64,000 nt of DNA from Lepidodermella squamata (taxonomy: Eukaryota; Gastrotricha): NCBI GenBank assembly GCA_047495785.1, contig JBLDXI010000001.1, forward strand, positions 2,914,001-2,978,000. Reading direction: 5' to 3'. A program made the position numbers and the translations under genes. The notes under the pieces were generated by a model that was not told the origin of the DNA, made no database searches, and worked only from the letters and a program-made list of their open reading frames with translations. Of the stretch, positions 24,420-36,100 are shown in pieces (position 1 is the first letter of the stretch; every line of letters starts with the position of its first letter).

Positions 24420-27400
24420 TTTACGTAAACATCGAGATAACGTTTCCAGACATCGATGTGTTCTTTAATAATTTCATCCTATATATGCATAATAAAAATG
24501 TGAGACATGACCATGACGAAAATAATTTTGAAGAGTGTTACAAGTGCATACCTGTGTTTTTACGCACAATAGGAGCCAAATTAGCTTGTAATATAAAAGC
24601 GGTAATTACTACACGGCGACGAGTAATTGCTGTGAAACGCGCGTTTGTACAGTAAAATTGCAATATACACCTATTGTTATTGTTGTTTTGTTTATTTAAC
24701 GCACAAAAGCAACTTCAGAGTGGCGCGACTTCATATTACCTAAAATTTATACGGAGGAAATTGGCGCAAAATTGAGCGTGTTAAAATAATAGAGATGATA
24801 AAATTGTCTGATATATATTGTATCAGATCACTCGCGCTGCAAAATGAACGCTATAAAATTTGCCCGGAAATTTTATTTTTAGCAAGTAGGGCTATAAACA
24901 AGGCGCCTGGCTGGCTTTCATTCGCTACCTATATAAAATCCAGCCAGAAAGCGCTGTATAGTAATTAATTCAATATATATAGTATATATAGTACATGGTA
25001 AGATGAGCGCCTCTTCGCTGTCAAAAGATGGTAGGGAGCCAATTGTTATATGATGGATAATAATCGACTTCCAATACATTCAGAAGATGGTCTTGATCTC
25101 GAAAATGATATAAATAATGAATAATGTCGTAGTAAGGAAATAAAAAATAGCAATTAATATGTGCATTGTTATTTAGTAAACAAGGCATCATCGAATTTTT
25201 CTATTATAGTAATAGCCGATTATTATTACACAGACGATGATAGGTGCATTTTATTGCGATGATGCGCGCGCCGCCTGTTATGGATACGCTTTCGTGCGCG
25301 CATAAAAAAAGCGCGCGTCCCGCCTTGTTTGCGCGCGCGCACATTTTGCAACATCGCTACTACTACTACTACTACAAAAACTGTGGTATAATATAGGATT
25401 TTTCTCGGCTTGCCCCGATGTTTGACTGGGCCATATTATTATAGCAATACAATAGCGGTGATGCCTTGTTATCACGCGCAATGGTTGGTTTGGTTTGGTT
25501 TTGCGGGTATTGGCCCTTAAAATTATACGGCGGCGGCTGGGCCGAGTGTGTAATTATAGTGTAATGCTACTTGTATAAAACGCGGCGATTTTAGGTTTAT
25601 AAAAACAAAACTGGCCCGATTATCGCGGCGTGGTCAAACTACCTGATGATGCTGCTGCTGCTGTCATCGTAGCCAAGACACGCGGCTAAATTTTGTTAAT
25701 TGACGCGCTCGAGTGGCAGGCGCGTGCATTCACGTAGTATTTAGGAGCAATTATTATGATATTATTATTTTATGAAAAAAATTACTCGACAAAATATAGC
25801 AGTCGGTATATAAAAATTGGTACGTTCCACCCACAGCACAGCGGGCAGCAGGTGGTAAAACTGACCATATGAGCGGCGAGCGGCAGATATAATTTCCTTA
25901 TATAATAAGAGGCCGCTCGAAAAAAAATTTGAAAATCGCACATGTGTGGCAGAAGGCCAATTATATACTACGGAGAACTGAAAAAATTCTCATAAACAAG
26001 GATTAAGGCTCCTATCACCGTAACAGCTAATGAAGAATTGATCTGTAAATAGGAAAAATAAGGATAATAAGGAAAGGATGATTCTGATAATTGGTGAGAA
26101 ATGATCGGACTGGAACCTTATTTTTGCTTTCCCGCCTTGAATTTCGCATTTAGGACATCGTTTATTTATTATTTGTCAGAATTCACTGCTTAAATAAAAA
26201 AGATTATGAAAGAAATGTCGAATTATTTAAAGGAAAAAAAATCCGAAATTTGCGTGCAAGCCGGCCGGAAATGCGGTACTAATTTTTCTCTCTCGATAAA
26301 AAAAAATCATTATAAATAATCCAGCGGAAATTAAGTTGACAAACATTAATTTCGAGCCGAAAGACTGAGCTGACCGGTGCTTGAAGCTAATTGTATGGAA
26401 ATAATAGTTGCATATATAGTGCGAAAAATTCTGATATTCGCACCTATATATTGTCGTGGTGTGAAAAACAGTTTGCCCTATATATGATATTACAGGAAAA
26501 AACTGGAAAGTTATTACCCCCAAGCGTGCTGTCCACCTCCACGCGTGTGATGTGAACGCAAAAAATAAGTCACTCACTCGCTCAATCGGCGCAGAAAAAC
26601 ACGCAAAAAAACGAACTCGTCGCATGATGAAAAGGAGAAAAATTATTATGCAAATTTTGGACACCATGCGTTATAATGTATTACTTATACAAAAAAAAGC
26701 AAATCCCGCGACAAAACGTCTATGCCTTGCGTAGTATAATAACGAATAACGGGTTCAGTAATAATTTTCATCCGTTATATTCGCACTTTTCACGCGTCAG
26801 GAGAAACGGCTGAAACGAGCGGCGACATCATCATCATCATCATTATAATCGTCAATTGACATTTTACTCGGAGAGAATAATAAAGGCCTGAAACACAACA
26901 TTTTGCGCCTCCAAAACGCGTCGCTTTTAACACGCACATTTAAATTTTCTATATATAATATAGTATAAAGTCAACAACTTTTATTTCAAAATGTGTGTCC
27001 TCTCGCTTGCTTTATATGATAAAATTCGAAAAAGTAAATAGTGTCAAGGTATTAATGGCGCTATCATTATCTGATGAGCCATTAAAAATTTTGAGAAAAA
27101 AACAGGCTGAATGATGAGAGGAATATAATAAATCCCGGCTAAACTAGATTTGATAATTACGACGCGTGGATAGAGGCGATGAGCGAGATAAAAAAAGTAA
27201 ACATTATATAATAATCTACCGCTACAAAAATGTCAAAAGGAGCATGAAGGCAGTGATAATTCTTACAAGCACGTGCCCTACCTCTTCGAACTCCAGTGGC
27301 GAAAATTCCTGTGTTTTTATCGTGATTTCTATTACAACAACACGGCTACATAGATTATAAGGGCCTTTTTCTATGAAATATACACGTATAAACATTTACT

Positions 27401-28639
27401 TTTGAAGGGTTCCGGGTTGCTGCGGCGATGAAAAATAATCAGTTGGGGGGAAAATTATCAAAAATTATCATAATACTTTATCACGATTTCTCAGTAATAT
27501 GGAAAATGGTAACAACAAATAAGGTACGAAAAACTGAGCGCTTTCTTGATAATAGTCCAATTACGTCCAGGGTAGCCAAATAATCACTGCGCCTCGATTT
27601 TTCTAACGTTTTTATCTTTCACCTCACATTTTATCGCTGTTCAATTGGTTTCACGTGGCTGTCAAGTGAAAAATACAATTTTTACCTAAATTTTAAATTT
27701 TATATAAGATTCGGAAATTTTGATATTAGTGAAATTTCTTTACTGGGGCCAATATAGGAATTTCCTTAGGAAAATACCATTTTTCACTTGATAGCTGGCT
27801 TATTTATTGTGCACTAAAAACGTTAGAGATATCTCTAAATTGTTGCGAGTCAAGTGTTTGTTATTGCGGAGGAATACTTAGAACATGCGTTTCGTTTTAA
27901 GGCGGACCAAAGTAGCTGTATACATGTGGTTTTAACGCCCGCAGTCGCGTGCTCTAAACACGCCTGATTAATGCTGGAAAAACCCCCGCAAAGACGCCAT
28001 TTTATGCGCATAGCCCGCAGGGTGAGTATAACTTTTGGATAACGTTCAGTATTTCAACGATAAACAAAGATAATAATATTATAAAGTGAACAAATAATAC
28101 ATAGTGATTTAGGACCGGAAAAAATGATGAATAAAGGGTATAGGAATTTTGTTTTGTTGTGGTCACCCTATATATTCAGATCGAAATATTTTCGTATAAT
28201 ATCATACGCGTGTGTATGCGAAAAATCAAGAATATTAAATTATAAAAAGCTCGTGGCTATTTTTGCAATTTTGTTATTCTGTTGTTATAGATTGTTGTTG
28301 ATATTGTGTTCGCTTGTTTTGCGTGCGTCTGCGTGCCGAAAATGTCACCTGCCTTAAATCTCTCATTCGCCGCCGTATATATGACTAGATGCCCAATATT
28401 ATAACGGCGGCGGCGGCTAAACAGCATCAGGGTTGAAAAACAGGAAAACAACAAAGCGATAGATAACCACGAGGTTGAGAAAAAATGCGCGTCAATTATT
28501 TTATTAGTATTTATTTCTCCGCGTTTTTTTTCCAACCAGCATCAATTTCCGAAGGTGTCAACAGTAAGTATAAAAAATTCACAGGGTAAAATGGCTAACA
28601 TCACAAAAAATAATGTTTATCACTACCGAACGATGCCAG
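24420..28639. other. 4.2-kb AT-rich gene-free region with microsatellites
   Basis: Lies upstream of the semaphorin start and downstream of the small Cys-rich gene. It holds short microsatellites (TAC at about 25358-25375, CTG near 25650, CAT near 26826) and many TATATA runs. All open frames are short and low-complexity. It probably contains the semaphorin promoter, but no element can be assigned. Confidence 0.45.
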
Positions 28640-29095
28640 TTACTTCTTCTTTTTCTTGCCGCCTTTTTTGCCTTTTTTGCCCGGGCTGCAAAAAATTTAG
28701 AAAAAATGTAGATAAAAAATCAGGAAAAAATCGAGAAAAAATCTACAAAAAATTACCTGCTACTCCGAGCACCTTTTTTGCCTTTTTTGCCCTTTGAATC
28801 GGGGCTGGGCTCACGAGGCGGATAGACTTCGACACGCCGACCCTGACATCGTCCCTGATAAGAAAAAAAAATCAAGACAAGAAATGTGAAAATAATGGTT
28901 TTACCTGGTTGCAAACTTTGCAGATTCCAGGCTCTTTTTGAAGCCCGTTGTAATCGCCTCGGTTGCACTCACGGCAGTACCGGGTGCCGCACCATTTGCA
29001 CATGAAGGTCTGGCGAAAAATGGCGAAAATATTTTCGAGATCGAAATCTTGTTTAAACATACCGAGGCATTTTCTTCACAGCCCCACCTGCACAT
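28640..29095 (-). CDS. small Cys-rich protein with KGKK basic tail
   Basis: Four small exons, complement(28640..28685, 28757..28854, 28905..29009, 29063..29095), join in phase to 93 aa. The first half is Cys-rich: MCRWGCEENAS, then FMCKWCGTRYCRECNRGDYNG, then GICKVCNQGRCQGRRVEV. The paired CxxC-type motifs suggest one or two zinc sites. The second half is PREPSPDSKGKKGKKG followed by KKGKKGGKKKKK up to the stop. I do not recognise the family. The ATG at 29095 is in frame, but an acceptor-like gtgcag ends just after it, so the true first exon may lie upstream and the protein may be longer. All introns are 50-71 nt with good GT/AG ends, which supports a real gene. Confidence 0.65.
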
Positions 29096-30099
29096 TCCGA
29101 AAAATTTGAAATTACCTGCACACTATAATATAAAATATATTGTAGGGCGGATTTTTGATAAAAAGCGGTAAATAATTTTTGGAAAAATTTGTTTACTAGC
29201 TGGTTAGCAAATGGCGATCTACTACATTGATAGGCTGTAAATTTTTTATCGACATATCGTCCTCACTATGGCACCCAGGTGGCGCTTACGCCGATAAAGT
29301 TGTATCACCCAACAACAAAAACATGTGTAGTAAATTATCGAGAATCATCATCGGAAAAATTGGCGATACATTCCTATAGTATAATATTGTAGTATTTGCA
29401 TACCTAATGATCAGGGCTTTGTATTTCGTATACGTGCGATTAATACACCTGATGTATATAGTGAGCCCGCCGTTGGTTTGGAGACCACGCGTCCAAAAAA
29501 ATGCCTATGCTGTACGGCATTCATTTCTTCTCAATAGCGGCGATCGATTCATCTCAGTTTTAGGTGCGGCTATATACTATTATTTGATGCATCCTTTATT
29601 TTTGGCGACATTTATAAATTAAACTTTACGCTACTACAACGACAGCGAATTTTTCTTTTTATGCAGGGGAATTTCGAGGGATTTTTTTCTGAGTCGAAAA
29701 AAAATCTGAAATAAAACCAAAAATAAGAAATAAAAGCTGGAGAGTATAATTCTAGCTTTCAATATTTTTTCCAATTTTTTAAATTTCGCAAAATTCAGAG
29801 ATTTTGAATTTTCGAATTTCGAACAGCCGTCTGGATACTGGAAATCGACAATTTTAATTTTCAGCTGTCGATGAGAGATTTTTAAATGTTGGAAAATCCT
29901 ATATTGGTACAGAATCCTGAAGTTCTGAAAGCCTCGAATTAATTCGGAATTGCTCCGAAGTTTCATGCTCGAGTTCTTTTTACAATCCAGGTGTTGTCGA
30001 AAATAAAAACCGGTGGATATGCGGAATAGGTCAATCAACCGTGAACGGTATTTTACCGTGAAATTACTATCATGAAAGGCTCCAATATTCAACTGAATC
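29096..30099. other. divergent spacer, no gene recognised
   Basis: AT-rich sequence between the divergent Cys-rich gene and the Sushi-ankyrin gene, likely holding both promoters. A 159-codon minus frame at 29634-30113 is Lys/Ile/Phe-rich, typical of translated AT-rich DNA, and is not called a gene. Confidence 0.4.
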
Positions 30100-31972
30100 A
30101 TGGAACTGTTCAAGCTGGTTTCCCTTTTCCTCTTGGCATGTGTTACTTCAATTTCGGAAGCTGAACAGCATCCTTGCAGTCTATCAAATGTCCCTTACAT
30201 GCCTAATGGAAAAGTTATCGGTCCATTAAATGCTGCTAATAGTCAAACAGAACGCCGAGTAGTCTGCAGCCCGGGCTATGAACTAGCCTCAGCACAAGGA
30301 ATCGGAGATAAACACATCCAGTGCTCCCCAATTGGCGGTTTTTGGATGGTCTATGTTGAGTGTAGACGAAAGATGCCGAATGACTTGACCTGTCCTTGCA
30401 ATTCCGAGTTTTACACTGTCGAATTTACGAAAACGTGCCCGCAGGATCGGAGTTACGGGACATATCTATGCGACCGGAAGCCGGATAGGTACTGTGAATG
30501 CAAGTTTGCTCTGAATGCGACGAATACTTGTGAAGAAGCCCAAGAATCGGATCGATACACGTGCCAAATCACTCAGCGGGAAAATTTAGGAATCGAAGCA
30601 GTAGCCAGTGATGGTATAAAAATGGACGAGTTTAGATCAAATTAAAAAAATCTGAATTTCGATTTTAGATCTTTCTGGAATTGAATGGGCTATAAGTGTT
30701 GGGTTCGACGTCGATTCTCGGCATAATGGGACAGATGCGACGCCTTTATTATCAGCTGTTTACTACGACTTTATACCTCCCGATCATTCTCGAATCGATT
30801 TAATCCGTAAATTAATCGAATTAGGCGCTGATGTCAACTCACGCGTTTTAAGGTGGAAGGATGAAATTGACATTGGAGATTCTCCCCTTTTTATCGCCGT
30901 CAAAAATAACCGATACGAAGTTGTAGATCTATTGTTGAAGAGCGGAGCCGATTTTAACCAGCGGCACATAGGAATGGATGGATATACCCCTTTACATATC
31001 GCCAGGGCTAATCGATTTGAGGCTATTGCTAACCTGCTGATTTCAGCCGGGGCAGATCCGACCACCTTGGCTTTGGATGGGCTGAAACCTGATGATTTCT
31101 CGCTAGGGCCGAAATGCAACCGTCGGCTGTATGACGATATCGCTAGCATGCCTTATTTCACGTCCCTAGGCTACGAAATACTGGAGGATTCGGAGAAGCT
31201 TGATGTATCAATTTGCGGCAATCATTGCCGCCATTCAACTCTGACCAGGGTCCGATTGACTGGCGAAGGATCTTTCAACCAAACAATCGATGTCTGCACC
31301 TGTGAGAACAGTACTAACACCCTTCATGAACTCATGTCCGGGGTGAAAATGGTTCCTTACCCTTTAAGGCGGAGGATCCACCTGATCGGGACAATTAGTC
31401 AGAGATGGTACGAGGAGGGCTCTACTCCGCGTGTTTTCACCAACGGAAGCCGCATAACCTTTGCAGCCCCGAGAAGTTCTAGTTCTTTGGTTCACTGGCT
31501 TCGAGAAGCTTTAAGTCCTATGGTTACTAAAGAGTTGATTTTTGAGTACTCGAAGGCTGTTGCTAGGGACGAATGTGTTGCAGCTTCTGGGAAGGATTCA
31601 AAGATGAGTAGTTCACTATGCTCATCAAATAGAAACCTAACAGATTACATGGCGGAAGTTGTTAAGGTTTTGACATTCAAAGCGATGAGCGGTGAGAAAA
31701 CTTCATTCTACGACTGCATGAGCCATCAAACGGCGTTGCTGTCGAGATTACTGCCCTTAGCTCAAATGTCTCTAGGATTCGAGGTGAAGCCTACTTTGCT
31801 GAAAACAACGACCAGCACTCATGCAGATCTGACGACGTCTACTCTGCAGACAGCGAATTCGGAAGCGTCCACAGTTCGTCAACTTTTTACTACTACTTCA
31901 TCCCAAGCGCCAACGTTGAGTTCCCAGCAACCTGATAACGAGTACGAGTACGATAATCAAGGCAATCAGTGA
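30100..31972 (+). CDS. secreted Sushi plus ankyrin-repeat protein
   Basis: Two exons, 30100..30613 and 30669..31972, join in phase across a 55-nt intron to 605 aa. Residues 1-22 are a signal peptide (LFKLVSLFLLACVTS). A Sushi/CCP module follows at about 26-84, with four Cys, NGKV, VCSPGYEL and a GFW before the last Cys. A second Cys-rich segment (about 95-160) has 10 or so Cys. Three ankyrin-type repeats follow at roughly 196-230, 243-275 and 278-308: TPLLSAV...LIELGADVN, SPLFIAVKNNRYEVVDLLL and YTPLHIARANRFEAIANLL. The C-terminal half has N-glycosylation motifs and several Cys, then a Thr/Ser-rich tail ending in an acidic DNEYEYDNQ. No transmembrane segment. Ankyrin repeats are normally intracellular, so the combination is unusual; the family is not recognised. 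Confidence 0.82.
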
Positions 31973-32177
31973 TTTGACCAGAGTTACGAAATACCGAGTT
32001 ATCCTTTCGTTTTTTGGTCTGACCTTCATATGCTTTCCACTACTGACCTATAATCAACGTAATTAGTAAGGAAATGCAGGTATTTTCTCCTTATTTTCTC
32101 AAGGGGAAAGCTGGCAAGAGATCGCTAGTTGCTCTCATCTACGAAGTTTCCCCTATCCAGTTTCGAAGTCAAAATGG

Positions 32178-32183
32178 AATAAA
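32178..32183 (+). promoter_or_regulatory. AATAAA poly(A) signal of the Sushi-ankyrin gene
   Basis: AATAAA lies 206 bases after the stop codon on the coding strand, a normal position for a 3' UTR signal. Confidence 0.55.
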
Positions 32184-32277
32184 GAATAGAATTATAAAAA
32201 TGTTGTTGATCTGTGCGAAATTTTAGCGTTGGAAACCTTAACTCAACTTTTTAATGATCGCGCGACTGCGCGAAGGT

Positions 32278-32526
32278 GATTCTTTCTGAAATTGACCAAT
32301 GAATCATCGGCTTGCTCACCCAACATTTAAAACCCCGATTTTTTCATGCCAACATCTTCAGCACACTCGAATCGATCAATTTGAGACTTTGGAAGCCGAG
32401 TTTATCTTTAAGCACCTGAGTGATGGAAAAGGGGTCTAATTTGCGAAATTTTGGAACACAATTGTTTTCGTCTTACTTTACTGAAGCTGAAGCTCATGAT
32501 TCATCGGTCGATTTCACAAAGAATGG
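32278..32526. repeat. imperfect inverted repeat, about 45-bp arms
   Basis: GATTCTTTCTGAAATTGACC with AATGAATCATCGGCTTG at about 32278-32320 pairs with its inverted copy near 32480-32524 (AAGCTCATGATTCATCGGTC then GATTTCACAAAGAATGG). About 160 bases of unrelated AT-rich DNA separate the arms. It may be an old MITE; target duplications are not clear. Confidence 0.5.
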
Positions 32527-33197
32527 ACCCATAATCAGGCCATAATGGGTCAACGAGGTCAAAACCCTCTGAAGCAGTGTAGCAATGGATGATTGTGACA
32601 TAGGGTACTTTCAATGTTTGCCTCAAAGATTTCTGATATCGAAAATATCCTGAGTTGTGAAATGATACTTGGAATCTCTGCAGGCTGAAGTATTTCTCGC
32701 AAACTACATGCTGTTAGCCCAAAATAAACGTAACATAGTTTGGACATCGAATAACTCGATAACCTTATTTTGGAAAAATGCATTTGCTAGAGCCTCAAAG
32801 TTAGTGCTGGATGGAGCCCTCAATTTAGGGTCCCCGCTTGGAAAGCTGAACTAAAATCTCAAACTAAGATGTTTCACTTAACTGGAAATTTCTCACTGGG
32901 ATAATTATAGAAGATTCAAGGCTCAATGCAAAATTCGCAGAATTAAAGTTACTTTACCCAATTTTACCAGGTCAAAAAAACGAAGCTTTTAAAATGTGTG
33001 CGTTCTTTTATTCAAGCGATCATATAATATCTTTTTGGCAAAGGACTTATTATATTCAAGGTAAAGCGATTCATACAATTGATGGACAACACGCATGGTG
33101 GTAACGCTGATGACAATTGGATGGAACACTTTAAATCATATCACACTTATCATTTAAAGTCATTTAAAGTTCTTGTTTTGACAACTGGAAAAATAAC

Positions 33198-36100
33198 TTA
33201 GTACTTCTTGCTGGACTTCTTCGACTCGCGCTCGGCCTTGGACGGGTAGCGGCGAGACTTCTTGTCCTTCTTGTCCTTCTTGTCTTTCTTATCCTTGTTC
33301 TTCTTGTCCTTCTTGTCCTTGCGCTCCTTACGGTCCTTACGGTCCTTCTTGTCCTTCTTCGAGACGACCTCCTCGCTGGATTCCTCGTCCTTCTTGGACG
33401 ACTTCTTGGTCGAGACTTCCTCGCTAGAGTCATCAGACTTCTTGGAGTACTTCTTGGACGACTTCTTGGAGACCTTCTTCGACGACGACTTCTTCGAGTA
33501 CTTGGACTTTTCGTGCGAGACGTCGATTTCCTCATCGTCATCGGACTTCTTGGAGAGGCGGGCGAGGACATCCTCGAGGTCGTACTTGTCCTTGGGGCTC
33601 AGGCGCTTGGCACGGCGAGATTCGGCCTTCTTGACGAGGACGGCGCGGGTCGAGCGGCGGGTGTACGGGCAGGAGGGCGACTTCTTCTTCTTGTCTTCCT
33701 CCTCATCCTCATCACGGTCCTCGGACTTGCGGTTGACCTGGAATCATTTAGTAAATTACTGAAAATTCTCAATAGGAAAATACTCACCTCAGACATGTCA
33801 CGGAGGAACTGCTCGAAGTCGGCCTTCTTGTTATCACGACGGCCCTGAAATTAAAAAAATTTTAAATTAAAAAGAATTTTAAATTTGACAGAAGTTTGGA
33901 ATTTTTTAAATTATATTTTAAAATTGAAAAACTTTTTTAAATTTAAAAAAATTTAAAAAAATTAAATTTTTTTTTTAATTCTGAAATTTGAATTTTTTTT
34001 CAATTTATGGTGAAGAATTACCTTGCGTTCAGCGACAACGATCTTTTCGAAGCTCTTCTTGGCAATGAAGTACTTGGGAGTGAAGCGGCCCCAGGCAACC
34101 TCGTCGAGGAGCTCTTCATCATCGACTTCGGTCTCATCCTTCTTGTCCTTCTTGTCCTTCTTGTCGCGCTTTTCCTTGCGGGATTCCTCGTCGCTAGAGT
34201 CCTTCTTCGACGACTTCTTGGTGTCCTTCGACTTCTTGCTGTCCTTCTTGGATTTCTTCGACTTCTTGCTGTCTTCCTCGCTGGATTCAACAGACTTCTT
34301 CGACGACTTCTTCGATGACTTCTTGCTGTCCTTGGGCTGGCGGCGGAGCTCCTCGCTGGATTCGCCAGAATCGTCCTTGGACTTCTTGACGATCAGACGG
34401 CCCTTGCGGTCAACACGCTGGAAAAAATTGGAATAGAATTTTGCGAATTTTTCGGGATTGTTCACTCACCTTGCTGTCCTTCTTGCTCTTCTTGTCGTGC
34501 TTGCCGAACTTGGCCATGCGGCGCTCTTCCTCGCTGGATTCGCCAGACTCGTCGTCGGACTTCTTGCTGTGCTTCTTCGAGTGCTTCTTGTCCTTGCGGT
34601 CCTTCTTGTCGCTGCGGCGAGCTTCCTCCTCGCTGCGGTCCTTGCGGTCCTTCTTCGACTTCTTGTCGCACTTCTTCTCCTCCTCGCTAGAGTCAACGTC
34701 ACGGCGGCACTTCTTCGATTTGCGCTCATCTTCACGCTCGTCATCACGGCGGCGGACCTTGAAAGGAAAAATTATGAAAAAATTAAACAAAAAATATTCG
34801 AATAACTCACAAGGCTGAGGAGGTCATCTTGGTCACGCTTGATCGAGCGGATGTACTCCTAATTAAAAAAAAACATAATAATTTCGTACAAAAACGTTTA
34901 CTAGTTGTGAATAAACTTTCGAAAACAATCAAAGTAATAAAGAAAACTGCGTGTTTTTAATAACATGTTGTCATATTTTTGAGAAAAATTATTTTTAATA
35001 ACGATTGATTAGTTGAAACAGGACGCAGATTGCCAGCAAGTATAAACTGAAATTATTGCCGTCAGCGCTGTTAGGATCGTCGATGTAGTCGTAGTTGGGA
35101 TCCGCGGCGTTAGACATCATATCAGGCGATTCGAAAATGACCACGCCACCAGGTTGTGATTGAATGATTTTGACCTTGTTTTGCTGAGCTTTCATCGCTT
35201 CATCCTCACGTTGTTTGCGCTCGAGCTCGTCGAATCGAGCTCGGCGTTCTTGGATCGCCTTGGCTTGGCCGAAAAGCGGCGCTCTAGCCGAGCCGTTCTT
35301 CTTCGAAGCTTCACCAGCCATTTGCATTGCAGCGACGAGGAGTGGGGACAAGTCCGGAATTTGGGACACTGGGATCCCACTGCCACCCGTGGCGCCCAGG
35401 GCGAACATGGAAAAGGCTGCGTCGATCAGGTTACGGTCCAGTAGAGGGAGACGGGGCGCGTTCGGATCGGGCAGAGTCGCATTTTCGCCACAGGCCAGTT
35501 TCAAATTGGCGGTTAGATACTGCTCAATCGATACAAGCGGCGCCCTCTTTGGGTGATTAATTTAGGGTGATTTTTAGCATCATCGCGATGACGGAGAATT
35601 TTGAAAAAAATTTAATATGAAAATGTAAAATTCAGACCTTCATGGTGGAGAGTTCGCTCTCAGTGATGTCGCAGGTGTCGCGGCTCATGCGGCGGGCGCT
35701 CGGGGTCGGGCGGACAACGCGTTGGCGCAGCTTCATGTCGGCCTCGGACGGGTGAACGAAGGCGTTGGCAGCAGCGCGGCTCAGGGCGAAGGTCAGGGTG
35801 GCGGCATCATCACCGCAGGCGGCCTGGCTCGAGTGGGTCAACAGGTTGGTGAGGCGGCGGGCGAGGTCGCAGGACACGCTGGGGCAGGCGTCGAAGTCGA
35901 ACTGGGCCAGGTAGCGGTAGTCGGCGACCAGGCGCTCGTTGGCGACGATCGAGTCGAGTTGGCATTGCTGGAATTCGATCTTGGGGACTTCCTCAACACG
36001 GTTGCAGAACTCTTAAAAATTGACAAATTTAAGCCATTTTTGGGAATTTCGAATTCAGAAATTTTAAATTTTTCAAATTTTCTAATTAATTTTCAAATTT

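Noticed and set aside
29634-30113. 159-codon minus frame upstream of the Sushi-ankyrin gene
   Set aside because: Low-complexity Lys/Phe/Ile/Arg composition, overlaps the start of a well-supported gene on the other strand.
33262-34818. Long Ser/Leu/Phe-rich plus-strand frames and Arg-rich minus frames
   Set aside because: Shadows of the Lys/Ser/Asp-rich exons; repetitive AAGAAG and GACAAG codons keep other frames open.
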